Shown: piece after piece, positions 1 to 8,468 of the stretch
How positions within the stretch are numbered: position 1 is the first letter of the stretch
How the letters are laid out: each line of letters opens with the position of its first letter
NCBI RefSeq assembly: GCF_000820515.1
Contig: NZ_JXDG01000034.1
Coordinates: forward strand, 30,487-94,486
Direction: 5' to 3'
From: Pseudomonas batumici
GTDB lineage: Bacteria; Pseudomonadota; Gammaproteobacteria; Pseudomonadales; Pseudomonadaceae
DNA length: 64,000 nt
Notes under the pieces: generated by a model
What the model saw: only the letters and a program-made list of their open reading frames with translations
Database searches by the model: none
What the model was told of the DNA's origin: nothing
Position numbers and translations under genes: made by a program

Positions 1-1662
1 GAAGAAGCCCTTGGGCACCATCAGGTAGAGGAACACCGTCAGTGCCAGGGTGGCGACCGCCACCAGCAAGGTCAGCGGCTGGTGATTGAGCACCCAGCGC
101 AACTTGCGTCCGTAGGCTTCGATCAACCCGTCGATCCAGGCGCCGCTGGCCCGGTAGAAACGGCCCTGCTCTTCGGCCTTGGGCTCGCGCTTGAGCAGGC
201 GCGCGCACATCATCGGCGTCAGGGTCAGGGACACCACCAGGGAAATCAGGATCGCCACCGCCAGGGTGATGGCGAACTCGCGGAACAGCCGCCCGACCAC
301 ATCGGCCATGAACAACAGCGGTATCAGTACCGCGATCAGCGACAGGGTCAGGGAAATCAGGGTGAAGCCGATCTGCTTGGCGCCCTTGAGCGCCGCTTGC
401 ATCGGGCTGTCGCCCTCCTCGATGAAGCGCGAGATGTTTTCCAGCATGACGATCGCATCGTCGACCACGAAGCCGGTGGCGATGGTCAGGGCCATCAGGG
501 TCAGGTTGTTGACCGAGAAACCCGCCAGGTACATCACGCCGAAGGTGCCGATCAGCGACAAGGGCACGGCAACCGAAGGAATGATGGTGGCGCTGGCCCG
601 GCGCAGGAACAGGAAGGTCACCATCACCACCAGGGCGATGGCGATCAGCAGTTCATGCTGAACATCGGTGACGGAAGCGCGAATGGTCTGGGTCCGGTCG
701 GTCAGCACCGTGACATCGATGCCAGCCGGCAGGTTGTCGGTGATGCTCGGCAGCAAGGCCTTGATCCGGTCCACCACCTCGATGACGTTGGCCCCGGGCT
801 GGCGCTGGATATTCAGCAGCACGGCCTGGTTTTCGTTGGCCCAGGCGGCAAGGCGTTCGTTCTCGGCACCGTCGACGATCTGGGCGACATCCTTGAGACG
901 CAGCGGCGCGCCATTCTTGTAGGCCAGGATCAGTTCGGCGTATTCCTTGGGCGAACGCAGCTGGTCGTTGGCGTCGAGCATCGACACCCGGGTCGGACCG
1001 TCGAAGTTGCCCTTGGGCTGGTTGACGTTCGACGCGCCGATCAGGGTGCGCACGTCCGACAGGTTCAGGCTGTTGGCCGCCAGGGCCTCGGGATTGACCT
1101 TGATCCGCACCGCCTGGCGCTGGCCACCGGCAATACTGACCATGCCTACGCCGCTGATCTGGGCGATCTTCTGCGCCATGCGGGTATCGACCAGGTCGTT
1201 GAGCTTGGGCAACAACATGGTTTTCGAGGTGATCGCCAGGGTCAGCACCGGGGTGTCCGCCGGGTTGACCTTGTTGTACACCGGCGGGGCCGGCAGATCC
1301 TTGGGCAACAGGTTGGTGGCGGCGTTGATGGCCGCCTGGACCTGCTGCTCGGCGACATCCATGTTGGTTTCGAGGTTGAAGCGCAGGGTCAGGATCGACG
1401 CCCCGCCCGAACTGGTGGAGGCCATCTGGGTCAGCCCGGGCATCTGCCCGAACTGGCGCTCCAGCGGCGCGGTGACCGCGCTGGTCATCACGTCGGGACT
1501 CGCACCCGGGTAGAGGGTCATCACCCGGATGGTCGGGTAATCGACCTGGGGCAGCGCCGACACCGGCAGCAGGCGATAGGCGATCAGGCCGGCCAGGACA
1601 ATGGCCAGCATGCTCAGGGTGGTCGCTACCGGGCGGAGAATGAACAGCCGCGAGAGATTCAT
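1..1662 (-). CDS. muxB: RND multidrug efflux inner-membrane transporter, MuxB/MdtB type (partial; C-terminus outside window)
   Basis: This is the N-terminal 554 residues of an inner-membrane RND pump subunit that exports drugs using the proton gradient, together with a membrane fusion protein and an outer-membrane channel. The protein begins [18 protein letters not shown], the usual first transmembrane helix of the family. It continues through the porter domain with [11 protein letters not shown] and reaches the TM2-TM6 block, including the [16 protein letters not shown] stretch that carries the paired Asp residues of the proton relay. The ATG overlaps the stop of muxA by four bases (ATGA), so the two are translationally coupled. 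MuxB/MdtB rather than MexB is inferred from the first-subunit position next to a MuxA-like protein; MuxC and OpmB would lie beyond the left edge. Confidence 0.9.
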   Translation of the reverse strand, partial: MNLSRLFILRPVATTLSMLAIVLAGLIAYRLLPVSALPQVDYPTIRVMTLYPGASPDVMTSAVTAPLERQFGQMPGLTQMASTSSGGASILTLRFNLETNMDVAEQQVQAAINAATNLLPKDLPAPPVYNKVNPADTPVLTLAITSKTMLLPKLNDLVDTRMAQKIAQISGVGMVSIAGGQRQAVRIKVNPEALAANSLNLSDVRTLIGASNVNQPKGNFDGPTRVSMLDANDQLRSPKEYAELILAYKNGAPLRLKDVAQIVDGAENERLAAWANENQAVLLNIQRQPGANVIEVVDRIKALLPSITDNLPAGIDVTVLTDRTQTIRASVTDVQHELLIAIALVVMVTFLFLRRASATIIPSVAVPLSLIGTFGVMYLAGFSVNNLTLMALTIATGFVVDDAIVMLENISRFIEEGDSPMQAALKGAKQIGFTLISLTLSLIAVLIPLLFMADVVGRLFREFAITLAVAILISLVVSLTLTPMMCARLLKREPKAEEQGRFYRASGAWIDGLIEAYGRKLRWVLNHQPLTLLVAVATLALTVFLYLMVPKGFF

Positions 1663-2963
1663 GCGCCGACCTTTTTCGCCTTGCCGGCTTCAGCCGGTGC
1701 CTTGGACGTCGAGCCTTCCTTCAGTTGTTCGGAAGGTGCCTTGGACAGGTCCTGGCTGTCATTGACCACCTCGACGTCGCCACCGTCCTTCAAGCGGTCG
1801 GTGCCCTCCAGCACCACACGGTCGCCGACGGCCAGGCCTTCCTTGATCACCGTGAGATTGCCATCGCTGGCGCCGACTTTCAGCGGTCGGATCTTGACCT
1901 TCTTGTCACCGTCCATGACGTAGACGAAGGTGCCATCGTTGCCGAACTGGATCGCCGCGCTCGGCGCCAGCACCACGTTTTTCAGGGTGTCGGCCAGCAG
2001 GTGCACATTGACGAACTGGTTGGGGAACAAGGCCTGCTCGCGGTTCTCGTAGAGCGCCTTGAACTTGAGGGTGCCGGTGGTGATGTCGATCTGGTTGTCG
2101 AGACTCTGCAAGACACCTCTGGCCTGCTGCTTCACGTCACCGCGGTCCCAGGCTTCGGCGGGCAATTTCGCCCCGCTGTGAAAGCGCGTGAGCACGGTGT
2201 CGAGGTTGTTTTCCGGCAAGGTGAAGGCCACGCTGATCGGCTGGGTCTGGGTGATCACCACCAGTGCCTGGCTGTCGTTCGCCGCCAGCAGGTTGCCGAC
2301 GTCCAGCTGCCGCAGGCCCAGGCGCCCGGCAATCGGTGCGCGGATCTTGGTGAAGTCCAGATTCAGCTTGGCCGTCTCGACCGCGCCCTGGTTGGTCTTG
2401 ACCGTGCCCTGGTATTGCTGCACCAGGGCCTCGGCGGTGTCCAGGGTCTGCTTGGCGATGCTGTCTTCGGCGAACAAGCCGCGATAGCGCTGCAAGTCGA
2501 CCTGGGCGTTCTTCAACTGCGCCTGGCTTTGCAGCAGGGTGCCCTGGGCCTGGAGCAAGGCGCTCTGGTAGTTGCGCGGATCGATCTCGGCCAGCACATC
2601 ACCGGCCTTGACCATCTGGCCCTCCTGGAAGTTGATCTTGACCAACTGCCCGGCGACTTGCGTGCGCACATTGACCGTGTTGAGGGCGGTCACCGTCCCC
2701 AGGGCCTTGTAGTAGACCGGGAAGTCCCCCACCGTCGCCGCTGCCACCCGCACGGGCACCGGGCCCGAGGATGCGCCGAAGCCCGGACGCATCATGCCCG
2801 ACTTGCCGGCATGTCCGGCAGGTTTGGCTTGCGCGACCTTTTGATGGGCGCCTGACGGCCAGAAATGCCAGCACACTGCGCCGATAATCAACAGGATCAG
2901 CAGGCCGAACAGCCAGCGTCGGGATGGACGGGAAACAGAAGATTGCATGGAGTGATCAACCAT
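1659..2963 (-). CDS. muxA: RND efflux membrane fusion protein, MuxA/MdtA type
   Basis: A 434-residue periplasmic adaptor that links the RND pump to the outer-membrane channel. An N-terminal membrane anchor (about residues 15-33, [19 protein letters not shown]) is followed by the HlyD-like biotinyl/lipoyl motif [20 protein letters not shown], an alpha-hairpin rich in Gln and Ala, the return lipoyl half [18 protein letters not shown], and the beta-barrel domain. A Lys/Ala-rich tail ends the protein. Its stop overlaps the muxB start by four bases. An internal ATG at residue 6 is a possible alternative start; neither has a strong Shine-Dalgarno sequence. It is first in the operon, as in mdtABC/muxABC. 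Confidence in the family is high; the exact Mux name is by resemblance. Confidence 0.9.
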   Translation of the reverse strand: MVDHSMQSSVSRPSRRWLFGLLILLIIGAVCWHFWPSGAHQKVAQAKPAGHAGKSGMMRPGFGASSGPVPVRVAAATVGDFPVYYKALGTVTALNTVNVRTQVAGQLVKINFQEGQMVKAGDVLAEIDPRNYQSALLQAQGTLLQSQAQLKNAQVDLQRYRGLFAEDSIAKQTLDTAEALVQQYQGTVKTNQGAVETAKLNLDFTKIRAPIAGRLGLRQLDVGNLLAANDSQALVVITQTQPISVAFTLPENNLDTVLTRFHSGAKLPAEAWDRGDVKQQARGVLQSLDNQIDITTGTLKFKALYENREQALFPNQFVNVHLLADTLKNVVLAPSAAIQFGNDGTFVYVMDGDKKVKIRPLKVGASDGNLTVIKEGLAVGDRVVLEGTDRLKDGGDVEVVNDSQDLSKAPSEQLKEGSTSKAPAEAGKAKKVGA

Positions 2964-3092
2964 TGTGCGCGAGAACTTCTTTTTGGGAAGGCTGAAAGAT
3001 TAAGCACTGAATTGTTTCAGGCAAAGCGCCTTTACCGGCAATTTACCTTGGCATGACTTTCCTCAGTGTTCGGGTAAGACACTGAAGCACAA

Positions 3093-3121
3093 ATAAAAAC
3101 GGCCTGGACAGGGCCAGGCCG
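3093..3121 (-). terminator. Rho-independent terminator of the downstream tpx copy
   Basis: An eight-base-pair stem (CGGCCTGG/CCAGGCCG, loop about six bases) is followed on the minus strand by a T-rich tract. It lies about 35 bases past the stop of the tpx copy at 3156-3656. Confidence 0.8.
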
Positions 3122-3155
3122 TGAATAATTGTAAACCGCTTGTTTCAAGAACCCT

Positions 3156-3656
3156 TTATTTCAGGGCCGCAAGCGCTGCCTCGTAATCAGGTTCCTGGCC
3201 GATATCGGCCACCAACTCGCTGTGCAGCACCTTGTCGTGGGCATCGAGCACCACCACGGCACGGGTGGTAAGGCCTTCGAGGGGACCATCGGCGATTTCC
3301 ACGCCGTAATCGAGCATGAACTCGCGACCGCGCAGGGTGGAAAGGTTGATGACACGGTTCAGGCCCTCGGCCGCGCAAAAGCGCGCCTGGGCGAACGGCA
3401 GATCGGCGGAAATGCACAGCACCAGGGTATTTTCCAACTGGCTTGCGCGTTCGTTGAACTGGCGCACGGATTTGGCGCAGGTCGGCGTGTCGACGCTGGG
3501 GAAGATATTCAGCACCTTGCGCTGGCCGGCAAGGCTGTCCAGGGTGATATCGGAAAGGTCCTTGGCGACCAGGGAAAACGCCGGCGCCTGGGAGCCGGGC
3601 TGTGGCAACTGGCCTTTGATCCGGACCGTTACGCCCCTGCGGGTGACTTGAGCCAT
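3156..3656 (-). CDS. tpx: Thiol peroxidase (Tpx), second tandem copy
   Basis: A 166-residue atypical 2-Cys peroxiredoxin that reduces hydroperoxides at the expense of thioredoxin. The peroxidatic cysteine is C60 in [11 protein letters not shown] and the resolving cysteine is C94 in FAQARFC, matching the family (61/95 in E. coli). The ATG at 3656 is preceded by AAGGAGG at good spacing; the frame is open further upstream into a REP pair but has no usable start there. An ungapped hand alignment with the neighbouring copy (3865-4365) gives about 73 percent identity, so this is a diverged tandem duplicate. A REPIN separates the two, and each has its own ribosome binding site. Confidence 0.93.
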   Translation of the reverse strand: MAQVTRRGVTVRIKGQLPQPGSQAPAFSLVAKDLSDITLDSLAGQRKVLNIFPSVDTPTCAKSVRQFNERASQLENTLVLCISADLPFAQARFCAAEGLNRVINLSTLRGREFMLDYGVEIADGPLEGLTTRAVVVLDAHDKVLHSELVADIGQEPDYEAALAALK

Positions 3657-3722
3657 CTGTCTGCCTCCTTGTAAACGCAAAACCGTGTCTTGAAACGCGC
3701 TCTGGACGGCAACGATGGCGGT

Positions 3723-3840
3723 GAATGTGACGTCGTCATCGCTGGCAAGCCAGCTCCTACAAGTTAGCGCTTCACCGCTGGATATCGTCGGGCCCAAAAC
3801 CCGTGGGAGCCGGCTTGCTGGCGATGACGATGTCACATTC
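3723..3840. repeat. REPIN (inverted pair of REP elements)
   Basis: Two inverted REP palindromes (GCTGGCAAGCCAGCTCCTAC and GTGGGAGCCGGCTTGCTGGC) lie between the two tpx copies. The complementarity extends to the outer GAATGTGAC/GTCACATTC ends. The pair could form a large cruciform or RNA hairpin. Confidence 0.85.
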
Positions 3841-3864
3841 AGCCAGCAAGCAGGTCCCTTGTAA

Positions 3865-4365
3865 TTACTTCAGGACAGCCAGGGCCGCTTCGTAGTTGGG
3901 CTCTTCAGCGATTTCCTTGACCAGCTCGCTGTGCAGCACCTTGTCGTTTTCGTCCAGTACCACCACGGCACGAGCGGTCAGGCCGGCCAGTGGGCCGTCG
4001 GCGATTTCAACGCCGTAGTTCTGAATGAACTCGCGTCCGCGCAAGGTGGACAGGTTCAGGACGTTCTCCAGGCCTTCGGCGCCGCAGAAGCGCGCCTGGG
4101 CAAACGGCAGGTCAGCCGAGATGCACAGCACCACGGTGTTGGCCACGTCGTTGGCCTGGGCGTTGAACTTGCGCACGGAGGTGGCGCATGTCGGGGTGTC
4201 GACGCTTGGGAAAATGTTCAGCACCTTGCGCTTGCCGGCAAAGCTGCCCAGCGTGACATCAGCCAGGCCTGCGCCCACCAGGGAGAACGCTGGAGCCTTG
4301 TCGCCGGCCTGCGGCAGTTGACCGTTGACTTGAACCGGGTTGCCTTTGAGGGTGACTTGAGCCAT
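3865..4365 (-). CDS. tpx: Thiol peroxidase (Tpx), first tandem copy
   Basis: A 166-residue thioredoxin-dependent lipid/alkyl hydroperoxide peroxidase of the Tpx family. It has C60 (peroxidatic, [12 protein letters not shown]) and C94 (resolving, RFC), and the conserved [14 protein letters not shown] block. The N-terminus [19 protein letters not shown] is the usual Pseudomonas Tpx start. It is transcriptionally upstream of its paralogue at 3156-3656 with 208 bases between them. This copy is probably the ancestral Tpx because its N-terminal region keeps the commoner family sequence; that is an inference. Confidence 0.93.
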   Translation of the reverse strand: MAQVTLKGNPVQVNGQLPQAGDKAPAFSLVGAGLADVTLGSFAGKRKVLNIFPSVDTPTCATSVRKFNAQANDVANTVVLCISADLPFAQARFCGAEGLENVLNLSTLRGREFIQNYGVEIADGPLAGLTARAVVVLDENDKVLHSELVKEIAEEPNYEAALAVLK

Positions 4366-4455
4366 GAGCTGAATCCTTCTAAGTGGTTTCTGTGAATTAA
4401 GGCGGAGTGGTGCACGAAAGGGCCACCCGACCTATGGGGAAGACAAAGTGTCACA

Positions 4456-4492
4456 GGATTTGCGGCCCGGCAAATCCTCCCGGGCTTTTTTT
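4456..4492 (+). terminator. Orphan plus-strand Rho-independent terminator
   Basis: The stem GCCCGG/CCGGGC (4465-4470 with 4480-4485) is followed by seven T residues. No plus-strand gene lies upstream; both neighbours are on the minus strand. The loop CAAATCC is also complementary to GGATTTG just upstream (4456-4462), giving a competing hairpin. It may end a small plus-strand RNA antisense to the tpx 5' region. Confidence 0.6.
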
Positions 4493-4552
4493 GTTGTGTG
4501 AATCTGATGATATCCATGCCGGACACTTCAGCAGTATTCGCGGGAAATCCTT

Positions 4553-5077
4553 TTAACTCGCGGTCGGCTGGCGGAACCGCGCCATGTTCAGGGTGTCGAC
4601 CAGATGACCGTCGCGAATCGCATAGTCGCGCATCACGCCCTCCTCCTCGAACCCGAACTTGCGATACAGCCCCTGGGCGGCGAGGTTGTCGGTATACACC
4701 GTCAACTCGACACGCTGCAGGTTCATCCAGTTGTCCGCCACGTCCAGCGCCGCGGCCAGCAGCTTCGAACCGATGCCTTTACCTTGCCAGGCTGTCGCCA
4801 CGCCCATGCCCAGGGTGCCGGCGTGGCTGCGGCGCACCCGTGCGTACTGCTCCAGGGAGCAACTGCCGATGACCACGCCCTGATGCAGTGCCACCAGTGC
4901 GAGCAGGCGTTCGTTGTCCTGGCGCTGAATCAGCCGTTGCCGCCAGACTTCGGTGGACTGAAACGGCATTTGCAGCACCTGGCGGCAGACGGCGGGTTCG
5001 TTGTAGAGGGCGGTCACACCGTCGACATGGGCTTCTCGGAAGCGCTCGATGACGATAGAGGGAGTGTCGGCTGGCAT
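4553..5077 (-). CDS. GNAT family N-acetyltransferase, YhhY-like
   Basis: A 174-residue acetyltransferase using acetyl-CoA. The GNAT core is visible: LGMGVATAWQGKGIGSKLL carries the Q/R-x-x-G-x-G/A acetyl-CoA loop, followed by the NWMNLQRVELTVYTDNLAAQGLYRKFGFEEEG block of motif B. The overall pattern (an N-terminal PAVCRQVLQMPFQST segment and RELTV/YRKFGFE) closely resembles E. coli YhhY, which acetylates certain amino acids. The substrate here is unknown. It stands alone between tpx and hpd with about 90 bases on the hpd side. Confidence 0.85.
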   Translation of the reverse strand: MPADTPSIVIERFREAHVDGVTALYNEPAVCRQVLQMPFQSTEVWRQRLIQRQDNERLLALVALHQGVVIGSCSLEQYARVRRSHAGTLGMGVATAWQGKGIGSKLLAAALDVADNWMNLQRVELTVYTDNLAAQGLYRKFGFEEEGVMRDYAIRDGHLVDTLNMARFRQPTAS

Positions 5078-5126
5078 CGTTTTTCATCCATAAAAACAAT
5101 AAGGCCGACCAGTGTAGAGCAGGAAC

Positions 5127-5148
5127 GGCGGCCCCGACAGGGGCCGCC
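5127..5148. other. GC-rich hairpin downstream of hpd
   Basis: A perfect nine-base-pair stem (GGCGGCCCC/GGGGCCGCC, loop GACA) begins 18 bases past the hpd stop. Neither side has a T-run, so it is at best a weak terminator or a 3'-end stabiliser. Confidence 0.45.
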
Positions 5149-5165
5149 TATGGAGCGGGAGGCGA

Positions 5166-6242
5166 TTACTCGGTAGCCAGTACGCCGCGGCGAACCTGGT
5201 CACGCTCGATGGACTCGAACAGTGCCTTGAAGTTGCCTTCGCCGAAACCGTCGTCACCCTTGCGCTGGATGAATTCGAAGAACACCGGTCCCATCAGGGT
5301 TTCCGAGAAGATCTGCAGCAGCAGGCGCTTGTCGCCTTCCTGCGAGGAGCCGTCCAGCAGGATCCCACGCGATTGCAGTTCCTTGACCGGCTCGCCGTGG
5401 TTCGGCAGGCGGCCTTCGAGCATCTCGTAGTAAGTCTCCGGTGGCGCGGTCATGAAGCGCATGCCGATCTTCTTCAAGTGATCCCAGGTCTTGATCAGGT
5501 CGTCGGTGAGGAACGCCACGTGCTGGATGCCCTCGCCGTTGAACTGCATCAGGAACTCTTCGATCTGCCCGGCGCCCTTGGACGATTCCTCGTTCAGCGG
5601 GATACGGATCATGCCGTCCGGCGCGGTCATGGCCTTGGAGGTCAGGCCGGTGTACTCACCCTTGATATCGAAGTAGCGGATCTCGCGGAAGTTGAACAGC
5701 TTCTCGTAGAAGTTCGCCCAGTAGGCCATGCGTCCGCGGTACACGTTGTGGGTCAGGTGGTCGATGATCTTCAAGCCCGCGCCCTGCGGGTGACGGTCGA
5801 CACCTTCGAGGAAGACGAAGTCGATGTCATAGATCGAGTTACCTTCGCCGTAACGGTCGATCAGGTACAGCGGCGCGCCGCCGATGCCCTTGATCGCCGG
5901 CAGGTTCAGTTCCATCGGGCCGGTGGCGATATGGATCGGCTGGGCACCCAGCTCCAGCGCACGGGCATAGGCCTGCTGGGCGTTTTTCACCCGGAAGGCC
6001 ATGCCGCACACCGAAGGACCGTGCTCGGCGGCAAAGTAGGACGCCTCGCTGTGGGGCTCGTTGTTGAGGATCAGGTTGATCGCGCCCTGGCGATACAGGT
6101 GCACGTTCTTGGAGCGGTGGGTCGCGACCTTGCTGAAGCCCATGATCTCGAAGATCGGCTCCAGGGTGTTGGGGGTCGGCGATGCGAATTCAATGAACTC
6201 GAAGCCCATCAGGCCCATCGGGTTTTCGAAGATATCGGTCAT
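5166..6242 (-). CDS. hpd: 4-hydroxyphenylpyruvate dioxygenase
   Basis: A 358-residue non-haem Fe(II) enzyme converting 4-hydroxyphenylpyruvate to homogentisate in tyrosine degradation. The iron facial triad is visible: H162 in DHLTHNV, H241 in GIQHVAF and E323 in [11 protein letters not shown], the spacing of Pseudomonas HPPD. Length and the start [20 protein letters not shown] match the family. GAGG lies ahead of the ATG. No homogentisate dioxygenase genes are adjacent, so it is probably a single-gene unit. Its upstream region holds two GCGTAAAC direct repeats 20 bases apart that could bind the aromatic amino-acid regulator PhhR; that is inference. Confidence 0.97.
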   Translation of the reverse strand: MTDIFENPMGLMGFEFIEFASPTPNTLEPIFEIMGFSKVATHRSKNVHLYRQGAINLILNNEPHSEASYFAAEHGPSVCGMAFRVKNAQQAYARALELGAQPIHIATGPMELNLPAIKGIGGAPLYLIDRYGEGNSIYDIDFVFLEGVDRHPQGAGLKIIDHLTHNVYRGRMAYWANFYEKLFNFREIRYFDIKGEYTGLTSKAMTAPDGMIRIPLNEESSKGAGQIEEFLMQFNGEGIQHVAFLTDDLIKTWDHLKKIGMRFMTAPPETYYEMLEGRLPNHGEPVKELQSRGILLDGSSQEGDKRLLLQIFSETLMGPVFFEFIQRKGDDGFGEGNFKALFESIERDQVRRGVLATE

Positions 6243-6422
6243 GGTGACGCCTCATCATTTTTATCAAGTAACGGTCAGTTAGTTGCTATCAATGCGGACG
6301 TTGGTGGGTGGCGCACAGGAAATCCCCCGCACGCTGCGGGCAAGGAAGTCGCCGTAGATCAGTTGAAACCCAAGTATCTTCATGATCGACCCAGTCTCTC
6401 AGGGCGAGGCTTCTGCTGCCAG

Positions 6423-6470
6423 AAGACGTTATTCTTATATGCGTAAACAGATTCTACATGGCGTAAACCG
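6423..6470 (-). promoter_or_regulatory. Candidate hpd promoter/activator region
   Basis: Two GCGTAAAC repeats start at 6441 and 6461, two helical turns apart. Read on the hpd strand they flank a TGTAGA-N5-TTTACG dyad that resembles, with one base less spacing, a TyrR/PhhR box. A TATAAG hexamer follows. The region lies about 190 bases upstream of the hpd ATG, so a long leader would be implied. Confidence 0.35.
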
Positions 6471-6489
6471 GTTTGTCCGTATCCCTTTT

Positions 6490-7431
6490 TCATTTCCTCC
6501 CGGGCAAGCGGGATGCCGGCCGGTTGCACAGGTAGATGCCGGCCAGGATCAGGCCCCCACCCAGGCACATGATCAGCGTCAATTGCTCGCCCAGCAACAG
6601 CGCGCCGCAGATCACCGCCGTCAGCGGATTGAGACCGATAAACACACCCGAGCGCGTCGCGCCGATGCGCTGGATGCCATCGTAGTACCAGATATAGGCC
6701 AGCGCCGACCCCAGGCCGCCAAGGTAGACCAGGCTCGACAGTTGGGGAGGACTCAAGGTTTCGATGGCGGCAAGACTTGCCTCCCCGCGCATCCAGGTCG
6801 CCAGCCAGAGCATGCCCGTACCGAGCCAGATGGAATAGGTCACGGTGGCCAGCGGGCCCAGCACCCGGGTCAGGTTGCGGGAAAACAGCGAGTAGACCGC
6901 CCAGGACAGTACGCAGCCGAAAATCAGCAGATCACCCATCCAGGTCCGGGCCGTGCCCTCGAACACCGTCCGATTGCCACTGACGATCACCAGCCCTGCC
7001 CCGGCCATGCAGACCAGTATGCCGAGTACTTTCGGCGTGCTCAGCCGCTCCTTGAAGAACAGCCATGAAGCCAGCCCGAACACCGCCGGATTCAGCACCA
7101 CGATCAGTGACGCCCGCGAGGCATTGATGTAGTGCAGGCCGTAAAAGAAGCAGAGGTTGTAGAAGAAGATGCCGAAAAAGCCCAGCAGCGCCAATTGCGC
7201 GAATTGTTTCCTGTCCGGTCGCACCAGCGGGATGCGCGTCACCAGGATAAACACCAGCAGGATCACACTGGCCAGCAGGAAGCGCAGGCTGGCGAGCAGC
7301 AACGGTGCGATATCGCTGGACAGGAAGCGCCCGGCGACAAAGGTCCCGCCCCAGATCATCGAGACCCCGGCGAGCTTGAAGTAGACCCGCAGGTCGCTGC
7401 CGGCGGCGAAAGTGGATACCTGTGTGTGCAT
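6490..7431 (-). CDS. EamA/DMT-family transporter
   Basis: A 313-residue integral membrane protein of the drug/metabolite transporter superfamily with about ten hydrophobic segments in two EamA repeats. The first repeat has MIWGGTFVAGRFLSSDIAPLLLASLRF, the second GSALAYIWYYDGIQRIGATRSGVFIGLNPLTAV, both typical of RhaT/YdcZ-like exporters. A cytosolic polar tail (CNRPASRLPGRK) ends it. It is divergently transcribed from a LysR-type regulator 88 bases away, which probably controls it. The substrate is unknown; amino acids or metabolites are common for the family. Confidence 0.9.
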   Translation of the reverse strand: MHTQVSTFAAGSDLRVYFKLAGVSMIWGGTFVAGRFLSSDIAPLLLASLRFLLASVILLVFILVTRIPLVRPDRKQFAQLALLGFFGIFFYNLCFFYGLHYINASRASLIVVLNPAVFGLASWLFFKERLSTPKVLGILVCMAGAGLVIVSGNRTVFEGTARTWMGDLLIFGCVLSWAVYSLFSRNLTRVLGPLATVTYSIWLGTGMLWLATWMRGEASLAAIETLSPPQLSSLVYLGGLGSALAYIWYYDGIQRIGATRSGVFIGLNPLTAVICGALLLGEQLTLIMCLGGGLILAGIYLCNRPASRLPGRK

Positions 7432-7493
7432 GGATTTTCCTGCGGATCGAGAAGGACGGTTGTCAAACTGGCTGCATTATTTTATTTATGTCG

Positions 7494-7511
7494 ACTCATC
7501 GTAAAATGAGT
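7494..7511. promoter_or_regulatory. Inverted repeat between the EamA and LysR genes
   Basis: A perfect dyad ACTCAT-N6-ATGAGT lies in the 88-base divergent intergenic region, nine bases before the lysR ATG. A third ACTCAT overlaps the ATG. It is a good candidate for autoregulatory binding by the LysR protein. Confidence 0.5.
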
Positions 7512-7519
7512 AAAAACTC

Positions 7520-8392
7520 ATGACCCTGACCCAACTGGAAGTGTTTTCCCTGGTGGCCGAACTGCGTGGTTTCACCAGTGCGGCCTTGCGCCTGGGGATC
7601 AGCCAGTCGGCGGTGTCCCATGCTCTCAAGGGACTGGAGCAGGAATTGGGCGTCGAGTTGCTGCGCCGGCACCAGGGCCAGGTGGAACTGACGGACATTG
7701 GTGCGCAATTGCTGCAACGGGCGCGGGCCATGCTCGGCCTGGCGGACACCTTGCGCCAGGAAGCCGCCGATGCCCGCGGCATGAAACGCGGGACCCTGCG
7801 CATCGGTTCGTTTGGGCCGACTTCTTCGAGCAAACTGCTGCCGGCACTCCTGGCGCGTTATCGCCTGGCCCATCCGGGCATCCAGGTGCAGATCGACGAA
7901 GGCCCCGACCGGCAGGTCCTGCAATGGCTGGAAGAGCGCCGTGTCGATGTGGGTTTCGTGGTGCTGCCGCAGGAGCGCTTCGACACCGTTGCTCTGGTGG
8001 AAGACCAGATGGTCGCCCTGCTCCCCGCTGGCCACCCGTTATGCGAACAGCCGGCGATCGAGCTCAAGGCGTTGTGCCAGGACCCCTTCATCCTTACCGG
8101 CGCCGGCTCCGGAGAACTGGTTTCCCAGCTGTTCGCGGCCCAGCGCCTGGTCCCGGATATCCGCTACCGTACCGCGCAACTGCTCAGTACCCTGGCCACC
8201 GTGGCCCGTGGCGAAGGCGTGACGGTGGTCGCCGAGCAATCCCTGCCGGAACATCCGGACCCTGGCTACGTCAGCCGGCCATTGTCGCCGCGGGTCAAGC
8301 GCCAGATCGGTATCGCCGTGCTCGACCGGCGCCAGGTCTCCCCGGCGACCCAGGCCTTTATCGACCTGGCCGGTCGATTCGACTATCGCTGA
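7520..8392 (+). CDS. LysR-family transcriptional regulator
   Basis: A 290-residue LTTR. The N-terminal winged helix-turn-helix is MTLTQLEVFSLVAELRGFTSAALRLGISQSAVSHALKGLEQELGVELLRR, followed by the linker helix and a periplasmic-binding-protein-like effector domain starting near residue 90 (GTLRIGSFGPTSSSKLLPALL). It lies head-to-head with the EamA transporter gene and probably regulates that exporter in response to its substrate. The ATG at 7520 is the standard family start, with only a weak ribosome binding site. Confidence 0.92.
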   Translation: MTLTQLEVFSLVAELRGFTSAALRLGISQSAVSHALKGLEQELGVELLRRHQGQVELTDIGAQLLQRARAMLGLADTLRQEAADARGMKRGTLRIGSFGPTSSSKLLPALLARYRLAHPGIQVQIDEGPDRQVLQWLEERRVDVGFVVLPQERFDTVALVEDQMVALLPAGHPLCEQPAIELKALCQDPFILTGAGSGELVSQLFAAQRLVPDIRYRTAQLLSTLATVARGEGVTVVAEQSLPEHPDPGYVSRPLSPRVKRQIGIAVLDRRQVSPATQAFIDLAGRFDYR

Positions 8393-8468
8393 GGGTGCGA
8401 ACGCTCTCAGCCGACTATCATGGCAACAGCCCTCTTCCAGGCGCCCTTGCCCCTACAGGTTCATTTCA

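Noticed and set aside
82..1923. A 613-codon open frame opposite the RND genes
   Set aside because: It is antisense to muxA/muxB, has a Gln/Gly/His/Arg-rich composition typical of high-GC shadow frames, and has no domain or ribosome binding site.
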